Source: Paraburkholderia nodosa DSM 21604 (GTDB lineage: Bacteria; Pseudomonadota; Gammaproteobacteria; Burkholderiales; Burkholderiaceae). Taken from it: DNA of 64,000 bases. The stretch lies in assembly GCF_000519185.1 (NCBI RefSeq), contig NZ_JAFA01000033.1, positions 1 through 64,000 of the forward strand, in the 5' to 3' direction. How positions within the stretch are numbered: the first letter of the stretch is position 1; each line of letters starts with the position of its first letter. Shown in pieces: positions 26,806 to 35,370 of this stretch. The notes beneath the pieces were generated by a model, which made no database searches, was not told the DNA's origin, and saw only the letters and a list, made by a program, of their open reading frames with translations. The translations under genes and the position numbers were made by a program.

Positions 26806-27276
26806 TCACGTCGACGGTTGCCGCATTGGCGAGTAATTGACTGGACGGCCGATGAGAAGATGCGTCAACTCGCCGTGGTCGGCGGCGAGGTCGGCGAGCG
26901 TGCAGCGGTCGAGCACATCGAAATACGCGCGCGTGGCGGCCCAGAAGGTCGAGCGAAGGCCGCACGCCGCAGCGGTCGCGCTCGCGCCGTGCTCCGTGTC
27001 AAAGCGTTCGGCCACGTCGAAATCCTGCTCCATCGTGCGCACGACTTCGCCAACCGTAATCAGCACCGCAGGGCGGCCAAGGCGCAAGCCGCCCGCACGG
27101 CCTCTCGTCGTGCTGAGATAGCCGGCCCTGCCAAGCGTATGGACGATCTTCGTCAGATGATTGCGTGAGATGCCGAATGCCACGGAAATCTGGTTGACCG
27201 TGAGGAGTTTGTCACGATGAACTGTGGCGTAGACCAGCACCAACAGACCATATTTGGTGAAGCCTGTAAGCCGCAT
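26806..27276 (-). CDS. Rrf2-family regulator, NsrR-like but lacking cluster cysteines
   Basis: The 156-residue protein matches NsrR along its length: N-terminal MRLTGFTKYGLLVLVYA, a winged helix with ISVAFGISRNHLTKIVHTL, wing TTRGRAGGLRLG, and C-terminal LADLAADHGELTHLL. NsrR normally carries three conserved cysteines for an NO-sensing [4Fe-4S] or [2Fe-2S] cluster. Here only the last (ACGLR) is present, plus one non-standard Cys in VLDRC. It therefore may not hold the usual cluster. Its setting between the nos-bc1 operon and a Crp/Fnr gene suggests control of denitrification genes. A weak FNR-like sequence TTGATTGGCGATAA lies at 27292-27305. Confidence 0.85.
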   Translation of the reverse strand: MRLTGFTKYGLLVLVYATVHRDKLLTVNQISVAFGISRNHLTKIVHTLGRAGYLSTTRGRAGGLRLGRPAVLITVGEVVRTMEQDFDVAERFDTEHGASATAAACGLRSTFWAATRAYFDVLDRCTLADLAADHGELTHLLIGRPVNYSPMRQPST

Positions 27277-27599
27277 AGTGATTTTCTAACGTTGATTGGC
27301 GATAAAGGCGTAGTTTTTCTTTCAGTCGCGATGTGGTGAATCGCTTCCGGATGAAGGTTGGTGCATAGATAGTATGGCTGCATTGACCACAGAGAAAATG
27401 CTACGGCTCAATGTTTCCGCGAGTTGATTCAATTGAGCATTGGCATGACGGCGACACTGGCGCGAGGGCTTCGGTGCGAGCGCATGCGGGTGCCGACATA
27501 CCGTTCGAAGTGAGGGATAGCTGTTTGATGGCGGACAAATCTAGCCACACTTGCACGCGAGACAATACAAAAGTTACCCCAAAGCATTGATCAACTGCC
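27277..27599. other. Divergent Rrf2 / Crp-Fnr intergenic region
   Basis: About 323 bp. It holds a weak FNR-like sequence at 27292-27305 close to the Rrf2 start and an isolated TTGATCAA palindrome at 27588-27595, 4 bp before the Crp/Fnr ATG. No gene is seen. Autoregulation of the Crp/Fnr gene through the palindrome is possible but not shown. Confidence 0.45.
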
Positions 27600-28385
27600 A
27601 TGTCTCTGATTACCGATTCCCCTACGTGCGCCCAATTGGCGAAAGCAGCGGTTGAAACAGATAGTCAATCGCAATCCAAATCTGCTACTGGCCGGAGTAG
27701 CCCGGTGAGGGCAGGCAAGATTCGCATCCAGGACTTCCTTTCGAAGATGCCGCTGTTCAATGAAATGTCGGCGGAAGAACTCGATGTTCTGGCACTCGGC
27801 ACCACCGAGCTGCGGGTGGCGCGCGGCGCGACAATATTTCGCCGCGGCGATCCCTGTCTGGGTTTTCATACGGTCGTCTATGGGCTGATCAAGCTGAGTT
27901 TCAGCTCTCCCGTTGGGGAGGAGAAGATCGTGCGTCTCGTGGGGCCGGGCGACGGCTTCGGCGAGGCGCTGATGTTCATGGACAAGCCCTATATCGTGTC
28001 CGCGCAGGCGTTAGCCGACACCTTGCTCCTGTATGTGAAGAAGTCGGTGGTCGTTTCAGAACTCGAGCAGGATCCGGCCTTTGCACGCAAGATGCTGGCT
28101 GGTCTCAGCATGCGTCTTCACAATCTGATGCGCGACGTGGAGGCGTACTCGCTCCAGTCCGGAACGCAGCGCGTAGTCGGCTATCTTTTGAATCTCGTGG
28201 ACGACACCTGCGAAAGCGCGCAGCAGGTGCGGCTCGAAACGGGCAAGCGAACGATCGCTTCGCGGCTCAACATCACACCCGAGCATTTTTCGCGCATCTT
28301 GCGTGACCTGAGCGTGCGGGAACTGATTGAAATAAAGGGCCGGGAAATCACCATTCCCGATGTCGCGCGTTTGAGGAAGGGCTAA
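27600..28385 (+). CDS. Crp/Fnr-family regulator, Dnr/Nnr-like
   Basis: The 261-residue protein has a variable N-terminal extension of about 40 residues, a cyclic-nucleotide-like sensor fold (RRGDPCLGFHTVVYGLIKL, then GPGDGFGEALMF), a dimer helix and a helix-turn-helix with KRTIASRLNITPEHFSRIL. The recognition helix motif is typical of the Dnr/NnrR branch, which activates denitrification genes in response to NO. There is no N-terminal cysteine cluster, so it is not FNR proper. It is the most obvious candidate to bind the TTGAT-N4-ATCAA-type sites in this window. Confidence 0.88.
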   Translation: MSLITDSPTCAQLAKAAVETDSQSQSKSATGRSSPVRAGKIRIQDFLSKMPLFNEMSAEELDVLALGTTELRVARGATIFRRGDPCLGFHTVVYGLIKLSFSSPVGEEKIVRLVGPGDGFGEALMFMDKPYIVSAQALADTLLLYVKKSVVVSELEQDPAFARKMLAGLSMRLHNLMRDVEAYSLQSGTQRVVGYLLNLVDDTCESAQQVRLETGKRTIASRLNITPEHFSRILRDLSVRELIEIKGREITIPDVARLRKG

Positions 28386-28420
28386 TTGATCGGTCGGGCA
28401 CCGTCTCGTGTGCAGCGGCC

Positions 28421-28999
28421 TTACTGACTCGTGGAGCGCGCACGCACAGCGGAAACAAACGCCGGATCGATTTTACCGATAACCGATGTACGCGCAACGA
28501 TACGTCCATTCTCGTCCAGAAGCGCAATCACGGCATTGTGGCTGAAATCGCTGTTCGTGCGCTGCCGGTAAGCGACACCGAGCGCCGCGGCAAACGCCAT
28601 CAAATCTCCCGCCGTCGAGCGCGTCAGGCGCCAGGACGCCGCGTCCAGTCCATGCGCCTTTGCCATCGCGGCGAGATTCACGACGTCGTCGTGTTGCGGA
28701 TCGATGCTGACCAGCAGCACGGAGGGAACCTCTCGATCCTGAACGCTTGCTGCATGGCGAGTTTGCTCGATGGTATCGATCGTCAACGGACAAGCCGCCG
28801 AGCACGCGGTATAGAACATGCTGACAATGAGCGGCCGCCCGCGCATCGACGCGACGTCGAATTGCCGCCCTTGCTGATCCTGTAGTGTGAGCGACGTCTG
28901 GTACAGCGAATCTCCGGGCAGCGAGAGCGATGATGTGGCCGCGAAGGCCGTCGGCATACTCAAAAGCCATGCGCAAAGCAAAAAGTGGAAGCGCTTCAT
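28421..28999 (-). CDS. SCO1/SenC-family copper chaperone or thiol protein
   Basis: The 192-residue protein begins with a signal peptide (FHFLLCAWLLSMPTAFA) and has a thioredoxin-like fold with CSAAC (CxxxC) followed by Pro, and a distant histidine in DFSHNA, which are the copper ligands of Sco proteins. It acts in the periplasm. The ATG at 28999 overlaps the stop of the upstream SUMF1-like gene (TGA, 28996-28998). Pairing with a NirV-like protein in a denitrification locus suggests copper delivery to NirK or NosZ rather than to a cytochrome oxidase. Confidence 0.88.
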   Translation of the reverse strand: MKRFHFLLCAWLLSMPTAFAATSSLSLPGDSLYQTSLTLQDQQGRQFDVASMRGRPLIVSMFYTACSAACPLTIDTIEQTRHAASVQDREVPSVLLVSIDPQHDDVVNLAAMAKAHGLDAASWRLTRSTAGDLMAFAAALGVAYRQRTNSDFSHNAVIALLDENGRIVARTSVIGKIDPAFVSAVRARSTSQ

Positions 29000-29796
29000 G
29001 ATCCGCCCTTGTCGTCGATGTTCACATCCTTGATGCAGCGGAAACCTACGCTGCGACTGCTGTCGGCCGGTTTCAGTGCCGAGAGCGCAGCGACACGCAT
29101 CATCAGCGTGTAATCGCTGCGGTCGAGGAACGCGAGCGCTGCGCCACCACAGAGCCGGAGTTCGCTGTTGTCGCCTGAATTGCGCGTGTCCGCGTTCGCG
29201 AATAGCGCGGCGTAGTCGTCCACCCATTCGCCGGTCAGCGCATGCATGCCGTGTAGCCCATAGACATTTGGGCGTTGATGGGCGGGCGTCATGTGCGGCG
29301 AACCGAAAGTCGCCATCAGGTTCGCGAGCAGGCGCGCTTGCCGGATGGTGTCGTGGCGTGCGTCGCGCTGATTAGCGTCTGCCGCTGCCGCGTACTCCCA
29401 TTCGATCCACTGCGGCAGTCGCGCCTGCTCCGATGCGCAGTAGGCGCGCGCCGCAAACCAGCTAACCCCGGTTACGGGTTCATCGGCTGGAGCGTCGGGT
29501 CCGGGATTCAACGGTCCGGCCCAGTGCGACAGATATCCGGGGGTGGCAAACAGGACGGCGACACGGTCGCGACGCCAACGCGGTTCGCCGCTGACAAAGG
29601 CGAGGAATTCCGCGTTCGTGACGAGCTTTTCCCGCATGCGAAACGGTGCGACGACGAGCCCGTCCTGGGGGTCGTCGGCTAATTTGATAGCACTACGGAA
29701 TGATCCGCCAGGTACTTCGACATAGTGCGTATCGGCCTGTGCACACGAAGCAGTGAGAGAGAGCGTCATGGCGAGAAGGAGCAGGCGGAACCGCAT
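28996..29796 (-). CDS. nirV: SUMF1/FGE-domain protein, NirV-like
   Basis: The 266-residue protein has a signal peptide (LLLLAMTLSLTASCAQA, with a possible lipobox at TASC) and the formylglycine-generating-enzyme fold: VPGGSF, TGVSWFAARAYC, RLPQWIEWEYAAAAD, and C-terminal SVGFRC. Proteins of this kind are named NirV when encoded with the copper nitrite reductase NirK. Here nirK is 14 kb away, but both lie in the same denitrification region. The exact role of NirV is not settled. It is followed by an overlapping Sco gene. Confidence 0.8.
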   Translation of the reverse strand: MRFRLLLLAMTLSLTASCAQADTHYVEVPGGSFRSAIKLADDPQDGLVVAPFRMREKLVTNAEFLAFVSGEPRWRRDRVAVLFATPGYLSHWAGPLNPGPDAPADEPVTGVSWFAARAYCASEQARLPQWIEWEYAAAADANQRDARHDTIRQARLLANLMATFGSPHMTPAHQRPNVYGLHGMHALTGEWVDDYAALFANADTRNSGDNSELRLCGGAALAFLDRSDYTLMMRVAALSALKPADSSRSVGFRCIKDVNIDDKGGS

Positions 29797-30138
29797 GAAC
29801 AGCTATCCTCCGAACAAAAGGCTCAACGACAACGGAGCACGGCGTTGTCGCGCCGAAGTACCGCAGTGTCGTAAGCCGCCTGAATGCGGCTGTGCCCGGC
29901 GGTGGTGCAAAGGATGAACATTACTTTCGGCGGCCCCCGCGTCAAGCGGGATAAAGGAAATACTTAACACCGCTTCAGGAATACACGTCGCGCGTTCGCT
30001 GGTTGTTGCCGACGATCGCACAAAGCGCAGGCACTGGGGGTTGCGCGGCAGCAAATGCAGGTTCGATGCGAAGGCACATCATGTATCGCGGCCGTTAAAG
30101 CAACGAATCATCTCGGGCTTCATGTGGGAGAGTTTTCC
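29797..30138. other. Divergent nirV/nnrS intergenic region
   Basis: About 342 bp. It contains a perfect 8-bp inverted repeat, CGACAACG (29827-29834) with CGTTGTCG (29843-29850), in the leader of the nirV-like gene. No clear FNR/Dnr box is visible and no gene is supported. Confidence 0.5.
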
Positions 30139-31335
30139 GTGGTTCAATTTCTCAAGATCGAAGAGCCGCCGCGCGCACCCGTGTCCGCGCAGGGCTTCGC
30201 ACTCTGGCGTCTGGGATTCCGTCCCTTCTATCTGCTCGCGAGCGGTTTTGCCGCCGCGTCGATTGCACTCTGGGCGCTGCAGTTTGCTGGATTGCTCAAG
30301 GGCGCCTATTTGCGCGGGCCGATCTGGCATGCGCATGAAATGCTCTTCGGCTTCACGCTTGCCGTGGTCGTCGGCTTCCTGCTGACCGCCGGGCGCAACT
30401 GGAGCAACCGGCCAACGCTTTCCGGTCCGCCGCTCGCGGCCCTGGCCGCGCTGTGGCTTGCCGGTCGAGTGCTGGTGCTGACGCCCTGGGGCTGGGCGGC
30501 GGCGATCGTCAACGTGGCTTTTCCGCTCGCTGCCGCGGTCGCGTTGGGCGTTCCGTTCTTCGCGGCGCGCAACCGCCGCAACTACTTCTTTGTCGGCCTG
30601 CTCGTGCTTCTGGCGCTGGCGCAATTGAGCGTGCATCTCGGCGAACTGGGCGTGCTGCGGCTGCCGGGCTGGGCAGGTGTTCAACTCGGGTTGGATGTTG
30701 TGCTCTTCATCATGTCCGTGATGGGAGGGCGCGTCATTCCGATGTTCACCAATAACGGCGTGCCGGGCGCGAGGGCAACGCGCAGGCCCTGGTTCGAAAA
30801 GGCCGCGCTCGGCTCGGTGCTGGCGCTGCTGGCTGCGGACACGTTCCAGCTCGGCGGCATCGCGCTGGCGTTGCTGTGCGCATGTTGCGCGGGTGCGCAA
30901 CTGGCTCGCTGGTGGCTTTGGCAGCCGTTCAAGACCTGGCGCGTGCCGCTGGTCTGGGTACTGCACCTCGCGTACCTGTGGATACCCGTGCATCTGCTGT
31001 TACGCAGCTTTGCGGCGCTGGGCATGATCGCCCCTTCAGTGGCAACGCATGCATTGACGGCAGGCGCTATCGGCGGACTCGTGATCGGCATGATGACGCG
31101 CACTGCGCGCGGGCACACTGGCCGCCCGTTGCGTGCGGGCCGCGCCGACATTGCCTGCTACGTCATGCTTGCGCTCGCAGCGCTCGTGCGAGTGGCGTTG
31201 CCGATGGTGGCGCCGGCGCTGACGGTCCATGCGGTCTTGTGCGCCGGATTGCTATGGTCTGCCGGTTTCGCCCTGTATGCAATCGCCTATTGGCCGGCAT
31301 TGACGCGTCCACGCATCGACGGACGTCCGGGTTGA
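30139..31335 (+). CDS. nnrS: NnrS-family membrane protein
   Basis: The 398-residue protein has about twelve membrane helices. It begins near FALWRLGFRPFYLLAS and contains IWHAHEMLFGF, GGRVIPMFTNN and GLVIGMMTRTARGHTGR, all signatures of NnrS. NnrS is a haem- and copper-containing membrane protein that relieves nitrosative stress during denitrification. The GTG at 30139 is chosen because GGGAG lies 8 bp upstream; the longer frame from 30055 has no ribosome site. Confidence 0.93.
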   Translation: MVQFLKIEEPPRAPVSAQGFALWRLGFRPFYLLASGFAAASIALWALQFAGLLKGAYLRGPIWHAHEMLFGFTLAVVVGFLLTAGRNWSNRPTLSGPPLAALAALWLAGRVLVLTPWGWAAAIVNVAFPLAAAVALGVPFFAARNRRNYFFVGLLVLLALAQLSVHLGELGVLRLPGWAGVQLGLDVVLFIMSVMGGRVIPMFTNNGVPGARATRRPWFEKAALGSVLALLAADTFQLGGIALALLCACCAGAQLARWWLWQPFKTWRVPLVWVLHLAYLWIPVHLLLRSFAALGMIAPSVATHALTAGAIGGLVIGMMTRTARGHTGRPLRAGRADIACYVMLALAALVRVALPMVAPALTVHAVLCAGLLWSAGFALYAIAYWPALTRPRIDGRPG

Positions 31336-31370
31336 ACCACGGTCTCGGTGGCCTGGCCGGGGACCAGCGC

Positions 31371-32678
31371 TCAGGACGCACGGATCTGCATTGAGGAAGC
31401 CTTGCGCGCTACGCGCAGATAGATCCGGACGGCGCCGAGCATGTTCAGCCCGAGCCACGCCGCTGAAACGCCGACGCCCAGGCCGCCCATGCGCGCAAAG
31501 ACCATGGGCCGCAGACTGGCCGCGAGCAACAATCCCAGGGCGGCCAGGTGCACCCGGAATTGCATTGAAGCCGCGCGATCCGGGATCATGTCCCTGACTT
31601 TCGGGGCGAAGCGCATGGCGGCGCCAGTGAGCGTACGTTGAGCGTGATACCAGAGCAGAAACGGGACGATCTTGTAGAGCATGCCGTTGACCAGCGACCA
31701 CGCCACGCCGAAGAGCAGCAAGACGCCGAGCGCGACGGCGCAGGCGGGATTGCCCGTCTTGACGTGGATGGCCCACAGCGGTCCGCATCCGGTAAGGCAT
31801 AGCATGGCCGTGCGCCAGAACAGTGTGATGGCGTCGGCCGCGGGACGCTTGCGCATCCACAGCAGACGGAGCGTGACAACGGCAAACGCGGTCAAGGCAA
31901 CGAGCAGGAGCGCACCGAGCGAAGCTTCGATGCGGGGAATCATTGTGGCGCTGAGCGAAAACAGCGCGAGCAACGCGAACACGCCAGGTGCGAGGGCAAC
32001 GGCGAACACACGCGGATAGGGTTCCGTCACGACGAACATCGGAATCAGCTGATATGCCATGCCGATGGTGAGCAAACCCACCCAGCCCGACAAGCCCCAC
32101 ATGGCATGAAGGTTGGTGAGCGCGACGATCGGCAGTGGTATGCCAAAGGCTTGCGCGCCCGCCAGTAGCAAGCCGAGAGCGATGGTCACGAGCAAGGCGA
32201 CGAGCGCGAGCCGACTCGCACACAGCACATCCGCGACACCCTTACGCGCTGCGTGGCGATATCGCCAGAAGCCGATCGCGCACGCGGCGAGGAGCCAGGC
32301 AAACGCGGATGCGAGCAAGAGCAGCGCGATGGCATAGAGCGCTGGCATGCCCGCCATGAAAGCGGATGAGAGCGCCAGCGTGCCCGCTGTGAGCAGCGTA
32401 TGCACGACGACCGCGCTCGCGCCGGTTCCCGCAACGCGAACGCCGGTAGCGACGGGGAGGATCTGTATGAGCGCGCCCACCATTACGCTCGTGAGAATGC
32501 CCAGTGTGAACAGATGCGTGAGCGCGAGCGAGACCGGGGACCAGCGCGATGCCAACGCGTCGGGTCCCTCCCACACGAGGAGACCGGCGGCCAGCAACGC
32601 GAAAACGGGGGCGTTGAGGAAGAACCGAAACGGTACCGAAAGCGCGGGCGAGCTGTCTGGCGAAATTGCGCGGCGCAT
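31371..32678 (-). CDS. Polytopic membrane protein, NnrS/haem-copper-oxidase-like
   Basis: The 435-residue protein is almost entirely made of membrane helices (about 12). It resembles haem-copper oxidase subunit I-like and NnrS-like permeases. Histidines are placed inside helices in ALTHLFTLGILTSVMVGA and NLHAMWGLSGWVGLL, followed by AYQLIPMFVVT. A single-subunit haem-binding protein is possible. The start overlaps the DUF2249 stop by one base (TAATG), so the two are translationally coupled. It is convergent with nnrS. I assign no function beyond a likely role in NO or respiratory metabolism. Confidence 0.75.
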   Translation of the reverse strand: MRRAISPDSSPALSVPFRFFLNAPVFALLAAGLLVWEGPDALASRWSPVSLALTHLFTLGILTSVMVGALIQILPVATGVRVAGTGASAVVVHTLLTAGTLALSSAFMAGMPALYAIALLLLASAFAWLLAACAIGFWRYRHAARKGVADVLCASRLALVALLVTIALGLLLAGAQAFGIPLPIVALTNLHAMWGLSGWVGLLTIGMAYQLIPMFVVTEPYPRVFAVALAPGVFALLALFSLSATMIPRIEASLGALLLVALTAFAVVTLRLLWMRKRPAADAITLFWRTAMLCLTGCGPLWAIHVKTGNPACAVALGVLLLFGVAWSLVNGMLYKIVPFLLWYHAQRTLTGAAMRFAPKVRDMIPDRAASMQFRVHLAALGLLLAASLRPMVFARMGGLGVGVSAAWLGLNMLGAVRIYLRVARKASSMQIRAS

Positions 32679-32911
32679 TAGTGCTTGCGCCAGACACGGA
32701 CTTCATGATGCCTCGGTGCAATCCTTTCACCGATGAATTCGAAGCCCTTCTCGATGAGCATTCCATACAGGGGAAACGGTTCCCGATCGATGACGACCAG
32801 CAACTGGTGATCCGGCTCCAGCGCGCCCAATGCGTGCATGACTCGCTCCAGCGGTTCAGGCGGCTGAAGGCCGCGCACGTCGAGATTGACTTCGTATTCT
32901 GGAAGGTTCAT
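32678..32911 (-). CDS. DUF2249 protein
   Basis: The 77-residue protein is a compact alpha/beta domain with LDVRGLQPPEPLERVM near the N-terminus, the DUF2249 pattern (TusA-like fold), and an EVRVWRKH end. AGAGGA precedes the ATG. DUF2249 genes are commonly found near NO reductase and other denitrification genes. It is coupled to the membrane protein gene downstream. A second, longer DUF2249 protein is encoded beside the NO reductase at 39360-39692. Confidence 0.85.
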   Translation of the reverse strand: MNLPEYEVNLDVRGLQPPEPLERVMHALGALEPDHQLLVVIDREPFPLYGMLIEKGFEFIGERIAPRHHEVRVWRKH

Positions 32912-33191
32912 GAGTAATCCTCTTTAAGTTGAACATGGCGAGATGTGCCAACGCAGGTGCGTCCATGACATAACACTACCTGAAAGCCGGCACATTCTGG
33001 CAATAACCCCGTTGATGGTGCACGTTCCGGGTGCGATAGGGGCAATATTCTTGATAGACATTAAGGCGATCAAGTCACCGCGGTTCCAGACTGTCGATTT
33101 CCGCCAATTCGCTTTCTGCGCGGGCGGTCCGGCGATCGGCTCACTCGTCTGATTCAGGCGTCGGTTTCATTGGCCGCGCAGCGCACGTCTT
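32912..33191. other. Divergent DUF2249/ubiU control region
   Basis: The divergent gap between the DUF2249 gene and ubiU is 465 bp; this part up to the possible leader ORF is 280 bp. It contains one good FNR-type box (33051-33064). A 69-codon frame at 32943-33152 has no family signal and spans the box, so it was not accepted. Confidence 0.5.
33051..33064. promoter_or_regulatory. FNR/Dnr-like box upstream of ubiUV
   Basis: TTGATAGACATTAA matches TTGAT-N4-ATCAA with one mismatch. It lies 326 bp before the ubiU ATG and 140 bp before the divergent DUF2249 gene. If it acts at -41.5, the rightward transcript starts near 33100 and would cover the 62-codon leader ORF. Anaerobic control of the O2-independent ubiquinone genes is biologically expected. 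Confidence 0.6.
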
Positions 33192-33380
33192 ATGTATCCA
33201 TTCTTGCTTCGGCCCGACGGTCTGCTGCTGCAACTCTGCCTGACGCTCACGGCGCTGGACTGCATGCAGTCTTCATTGCGCGTGCCATTGAGGATAGGCC
33301 TCGTGCTGCTCGTGCTGGTGTTCTGCGGATTGAATCTCGACCACCGTCTTCTCACAACCTCGATCGGTTATCTTCCATGA
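33192..33380 (+). CDS. Possible small membrane protein upstream of ubiU
   Basis: A 62-codon frame encodes a basic start, two hydrophobic stretches (LLLQLCLTLTAL and IGLVLLVLVFCGLNL) and a short polar end. Its TGA overlaps the ubiU ATG (ATGA), as in the other coupled genes of this window. There is no clear ribosome site before the ATG at 33192, and no family is recognised. It may be a leader peptide, a small membrane protein or a chance frame. Confidence 0.3.
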   Translation: MYPFLLRPDGLLLQLCLTLTALDCMQSSLRVPLRIGLVLLVLVFCGLNLDHRLLTTSIGYLP

Positions 33381-34411
33381 GCCTGGCCAACACAAGTCAC
33401 GATGCGTCGCCGCCGCTGGAACTGGTCTGCCCGGCCGGCAGTCTGCCGGCGCTCAAGGCCGCTGTCGACAACGGTGCCGATTGCGTCTACCTCGGCTTTC
33501 GCGATGCGACCAACGCCAGGAATTTCGCCGGCCTGAACTTCGACAAGGACGCGATTCGCACGGGCATAGCGTACGCGCACGCAAAGGGGCGAAAAGTCTT
33601 CCTTGCCCTGAATACCTATCCGCAGCCAGCCGGCTGGGCAGCGTGGCGAGAAGCCGTGGACGAAGCCGCGCGATGCGCGATCGACGCAATCATCGTCGCG
33701 GACGCGGGTTTGACGCGCTACGCCGCCGAGCGGTATCCGCAATTGCGTCTGCATCTGTCCGTGCAGGGGTCCGCGACCAACTACGAAGCGATCAACTTCT
33801 ATCGCGAGCATTTCGGCGTCGTGCGTGCGGTTTTGCCGCGGGTTCTCTCCGTGACGCAGGTCGAGCAGGTCATCGAGAAAACGCCGGTGGAAATCGAGGT
33901 ATTCGGGTTTGGCAGCCTGTGCGTGATGGTGGAAGGGCGCTGCGCGCTTTCCTCGTATGCCACCGGCGAATCGCCCAATACGCAAGGGGTGTGCTCGCCC
34001 GCCAGAGCGGTGCGATGGCAGCAAACACCAGACGGTCTGGAGTCCAGACTGAACGGCGTTCTGATCGACCGCTACGCCGACGGGGAAAACGCGGGCTATC
34101 CCACGTTGTGCAAAGGGCGCTTCGAGGTGACGGGCGAGCGTTACTACACGATAGAAGAACCGACCAGTTTGAATACGCTCGAGATCTTGCCCCGCCTCGC
34201 GCAGATCGGCGTGCGCGCGATCAAGATCGAGGGCCGGCAACGCAGCCCGGCCTATGTTGCACAGGTCACCCGCGTATGGCGCGACGCCATCGACCAGTGC
34301 CTGGCCAATGGACCGCGATATAGCGTGAAGCCCACGTGGATGGCGGAGCTCAACAAGGTCGCCGAGGGGCAGCAGCACACGCTGGGCGCATATCACCGCC
34401 CGTGGAAGTGA
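33377..34411 (+). CDS. ubiU: UbiU, U32-family protein for O2-independent ubiquinone synthesis
   Basis: The 344-residue protein begins the conserved part with LELVCPAGSLPALKAAVDNG and has the four cysteines that hold the [4Fe-4S] cluster in UbiU: FGFGSLC, EGRC, GVC and TLCKGRF. UbiU and UbiV form the hydroxylase-like complex that, with UbiT, makes ubiquinone without oxygen. The ATG at 33377 is chosen because homology begins just after it. It is followed by ubiV and ubiT, giving the complete set, which suits denitrifying growth that needs ubiquinone under anoxia. Confidence 0.94.
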   Translation: MSLANTSHDASPPLELVCPAGSLPALKAAVDNGADCVYLGFRDATNARNFAGLNFDKDAIRTGIAYAHAKGRKVFLALNTYPQPAGWAAWREAVDEAARCAIDAIIVADAGLTRYAAERYPQLRLHLSVQGSATNYEAINFYREHFGVVRAVLPRVLSVTQVEQVIEKTPVEIEVFGFGSLCVMVEGRCALSSYATGESPNTQGVCSPARAVRWQQTPDGLESRLNGVLIDRYADGENAGYPTLCKGRFEVTGERYYTIEEPTSLNTLEILPRLAQIGVRAIKIEGRQRSPAYVAQVTRVWRDAIDQCLANGPRYSVKPTWMAELNKVAEGQQHTLGAYHRPWK

Positions 34412-34451
34412 CGGGAATGACGCATTTTTTCAGCATTCGGGAGTGGGCACT

Positions 34452-35339
34452 GTGAAGATTGCCTTGGGGCCGGTCCAGTACTACTGGTCGCGCACAGCAA
34501 TGATGCAATTTTATGAATCGGTCACGGATGCGCCGGTCGACGTAGTGTACCTGGGTGAAGTGATCTGTTCGCGGCGGCATGAACTTCGATTCAACGACTG
34601 GCTCGATATTGCCGACATGCTGGCCAACGCCGGCAAGGAGGTCGTGTTGTCCACGCAGATTCTTCTCGAGTCGGGCAAAGACATGACGACGCTGCGGGAA
34701 ATTGCCCACAATGGCCGCTACACCGTCGAGGCCAACGACATGGGCGCGGTGCATTGCGTCGAAAATACGCCGTTTGTCGCGGGGCCCTGGCTGAACGTGT
34801 ATAACCCGCCAACTCTGGACTTGCTGGCCGGTCTGGGGGCGCGGCGCTGGGTGATGCCGCTGGAGATGTCGAAGGACGGCCTCGCGCGGATGCAGGCGGA
34901 ACGGCCGCCCTCGATGCAAACGGAGGTATTCGCCTATGGCCGCATGCCGCTGGCGTTTTCGGCGCGATGCTTTTCGGCTCGGCATCGCAACTTTCCTAAA
35001 GACAATTGCCAGTATGTCTGCATGGATCATCCGGATGGCCTGATGATGCAAACGCAGGAAGGCAAGCCGTTCCTGGTTCTGAATGGCATATCGACGCAAT
35101 CGGCGCTCGTATACAACCTGATTCAGGAAGTGGAGGCGTTGCGCGCGCTGCACGTGGATGTATTGCGTTTGAGCCCCCAGTCGCAACACATGGTCGAAAT
35201 CGCGGGTTTCTTTCGTGACGCGATAGATGGCCGCCTGGATAAAGTCGACGCGCTTGCAAGCATGCTCCCCCTGATGGCCGGACAGCCCTGTGATGGCTAC
35301 TGGTACGGCCTGCCTGGGCTGGAACGGCACGCCGTTTGA
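34452..35339 (+). CDS. ubiV: UbiV, partner of UbiU
   Basis: The 295-residue U32-family protein starts MKIALGPVQYYWSR from a GTG at 34452, with CGGGAG at a good distance upstream (an earlier in-frame GTG lies at 34443). Four cysteines expected for its [4Fe-4S] cluster are visible: GEVIC near the start, then SARC, DNC and YVCMDHPDG. It acts with UbiU in anaerobic ring hydroxylation of ubiquinone precursors. The gap to ubiU is 40 bp. Confidence 0.94.
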   Translation: MKIALGPVQYYWSRTAMMQFYESVTDAPVDVVYLGEVICSRRHELRFNDWLDIADMLANAGKEVVLSTQILLESGKDMTTLREIAHNGRYTVEANDMGAVHCVENTPFVAGPWLNVYNPPTLDLLAGLGARRWVMPLEMSKDGLARMQAERPPSMQTEVFAYGRMPLAFSARCFSARHRNFPKDNCQYVCMDHPDGLMMQTQEGKPFLVLNGISTQSALVYNLIQEVEALRALHVDVLRLSPQSQHMVEIAGFFRDAIDGRLDKVDALASMLPLMAGQPCDGYWYGLPGLERHAV

Positions 35340-35370
35340 ATTCGTTCTCCGCTCTCAAAAGAAATACGCA

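Noticed and set aside
27588..27595. TTGATCAA just before the Crp/Fnr start, as an FNR box
   Set aside because: The two half-sites touch without the 4-bp spacer, so it does not meet the FNR/Dnr consensus. It is mentioned only as a palindrome.
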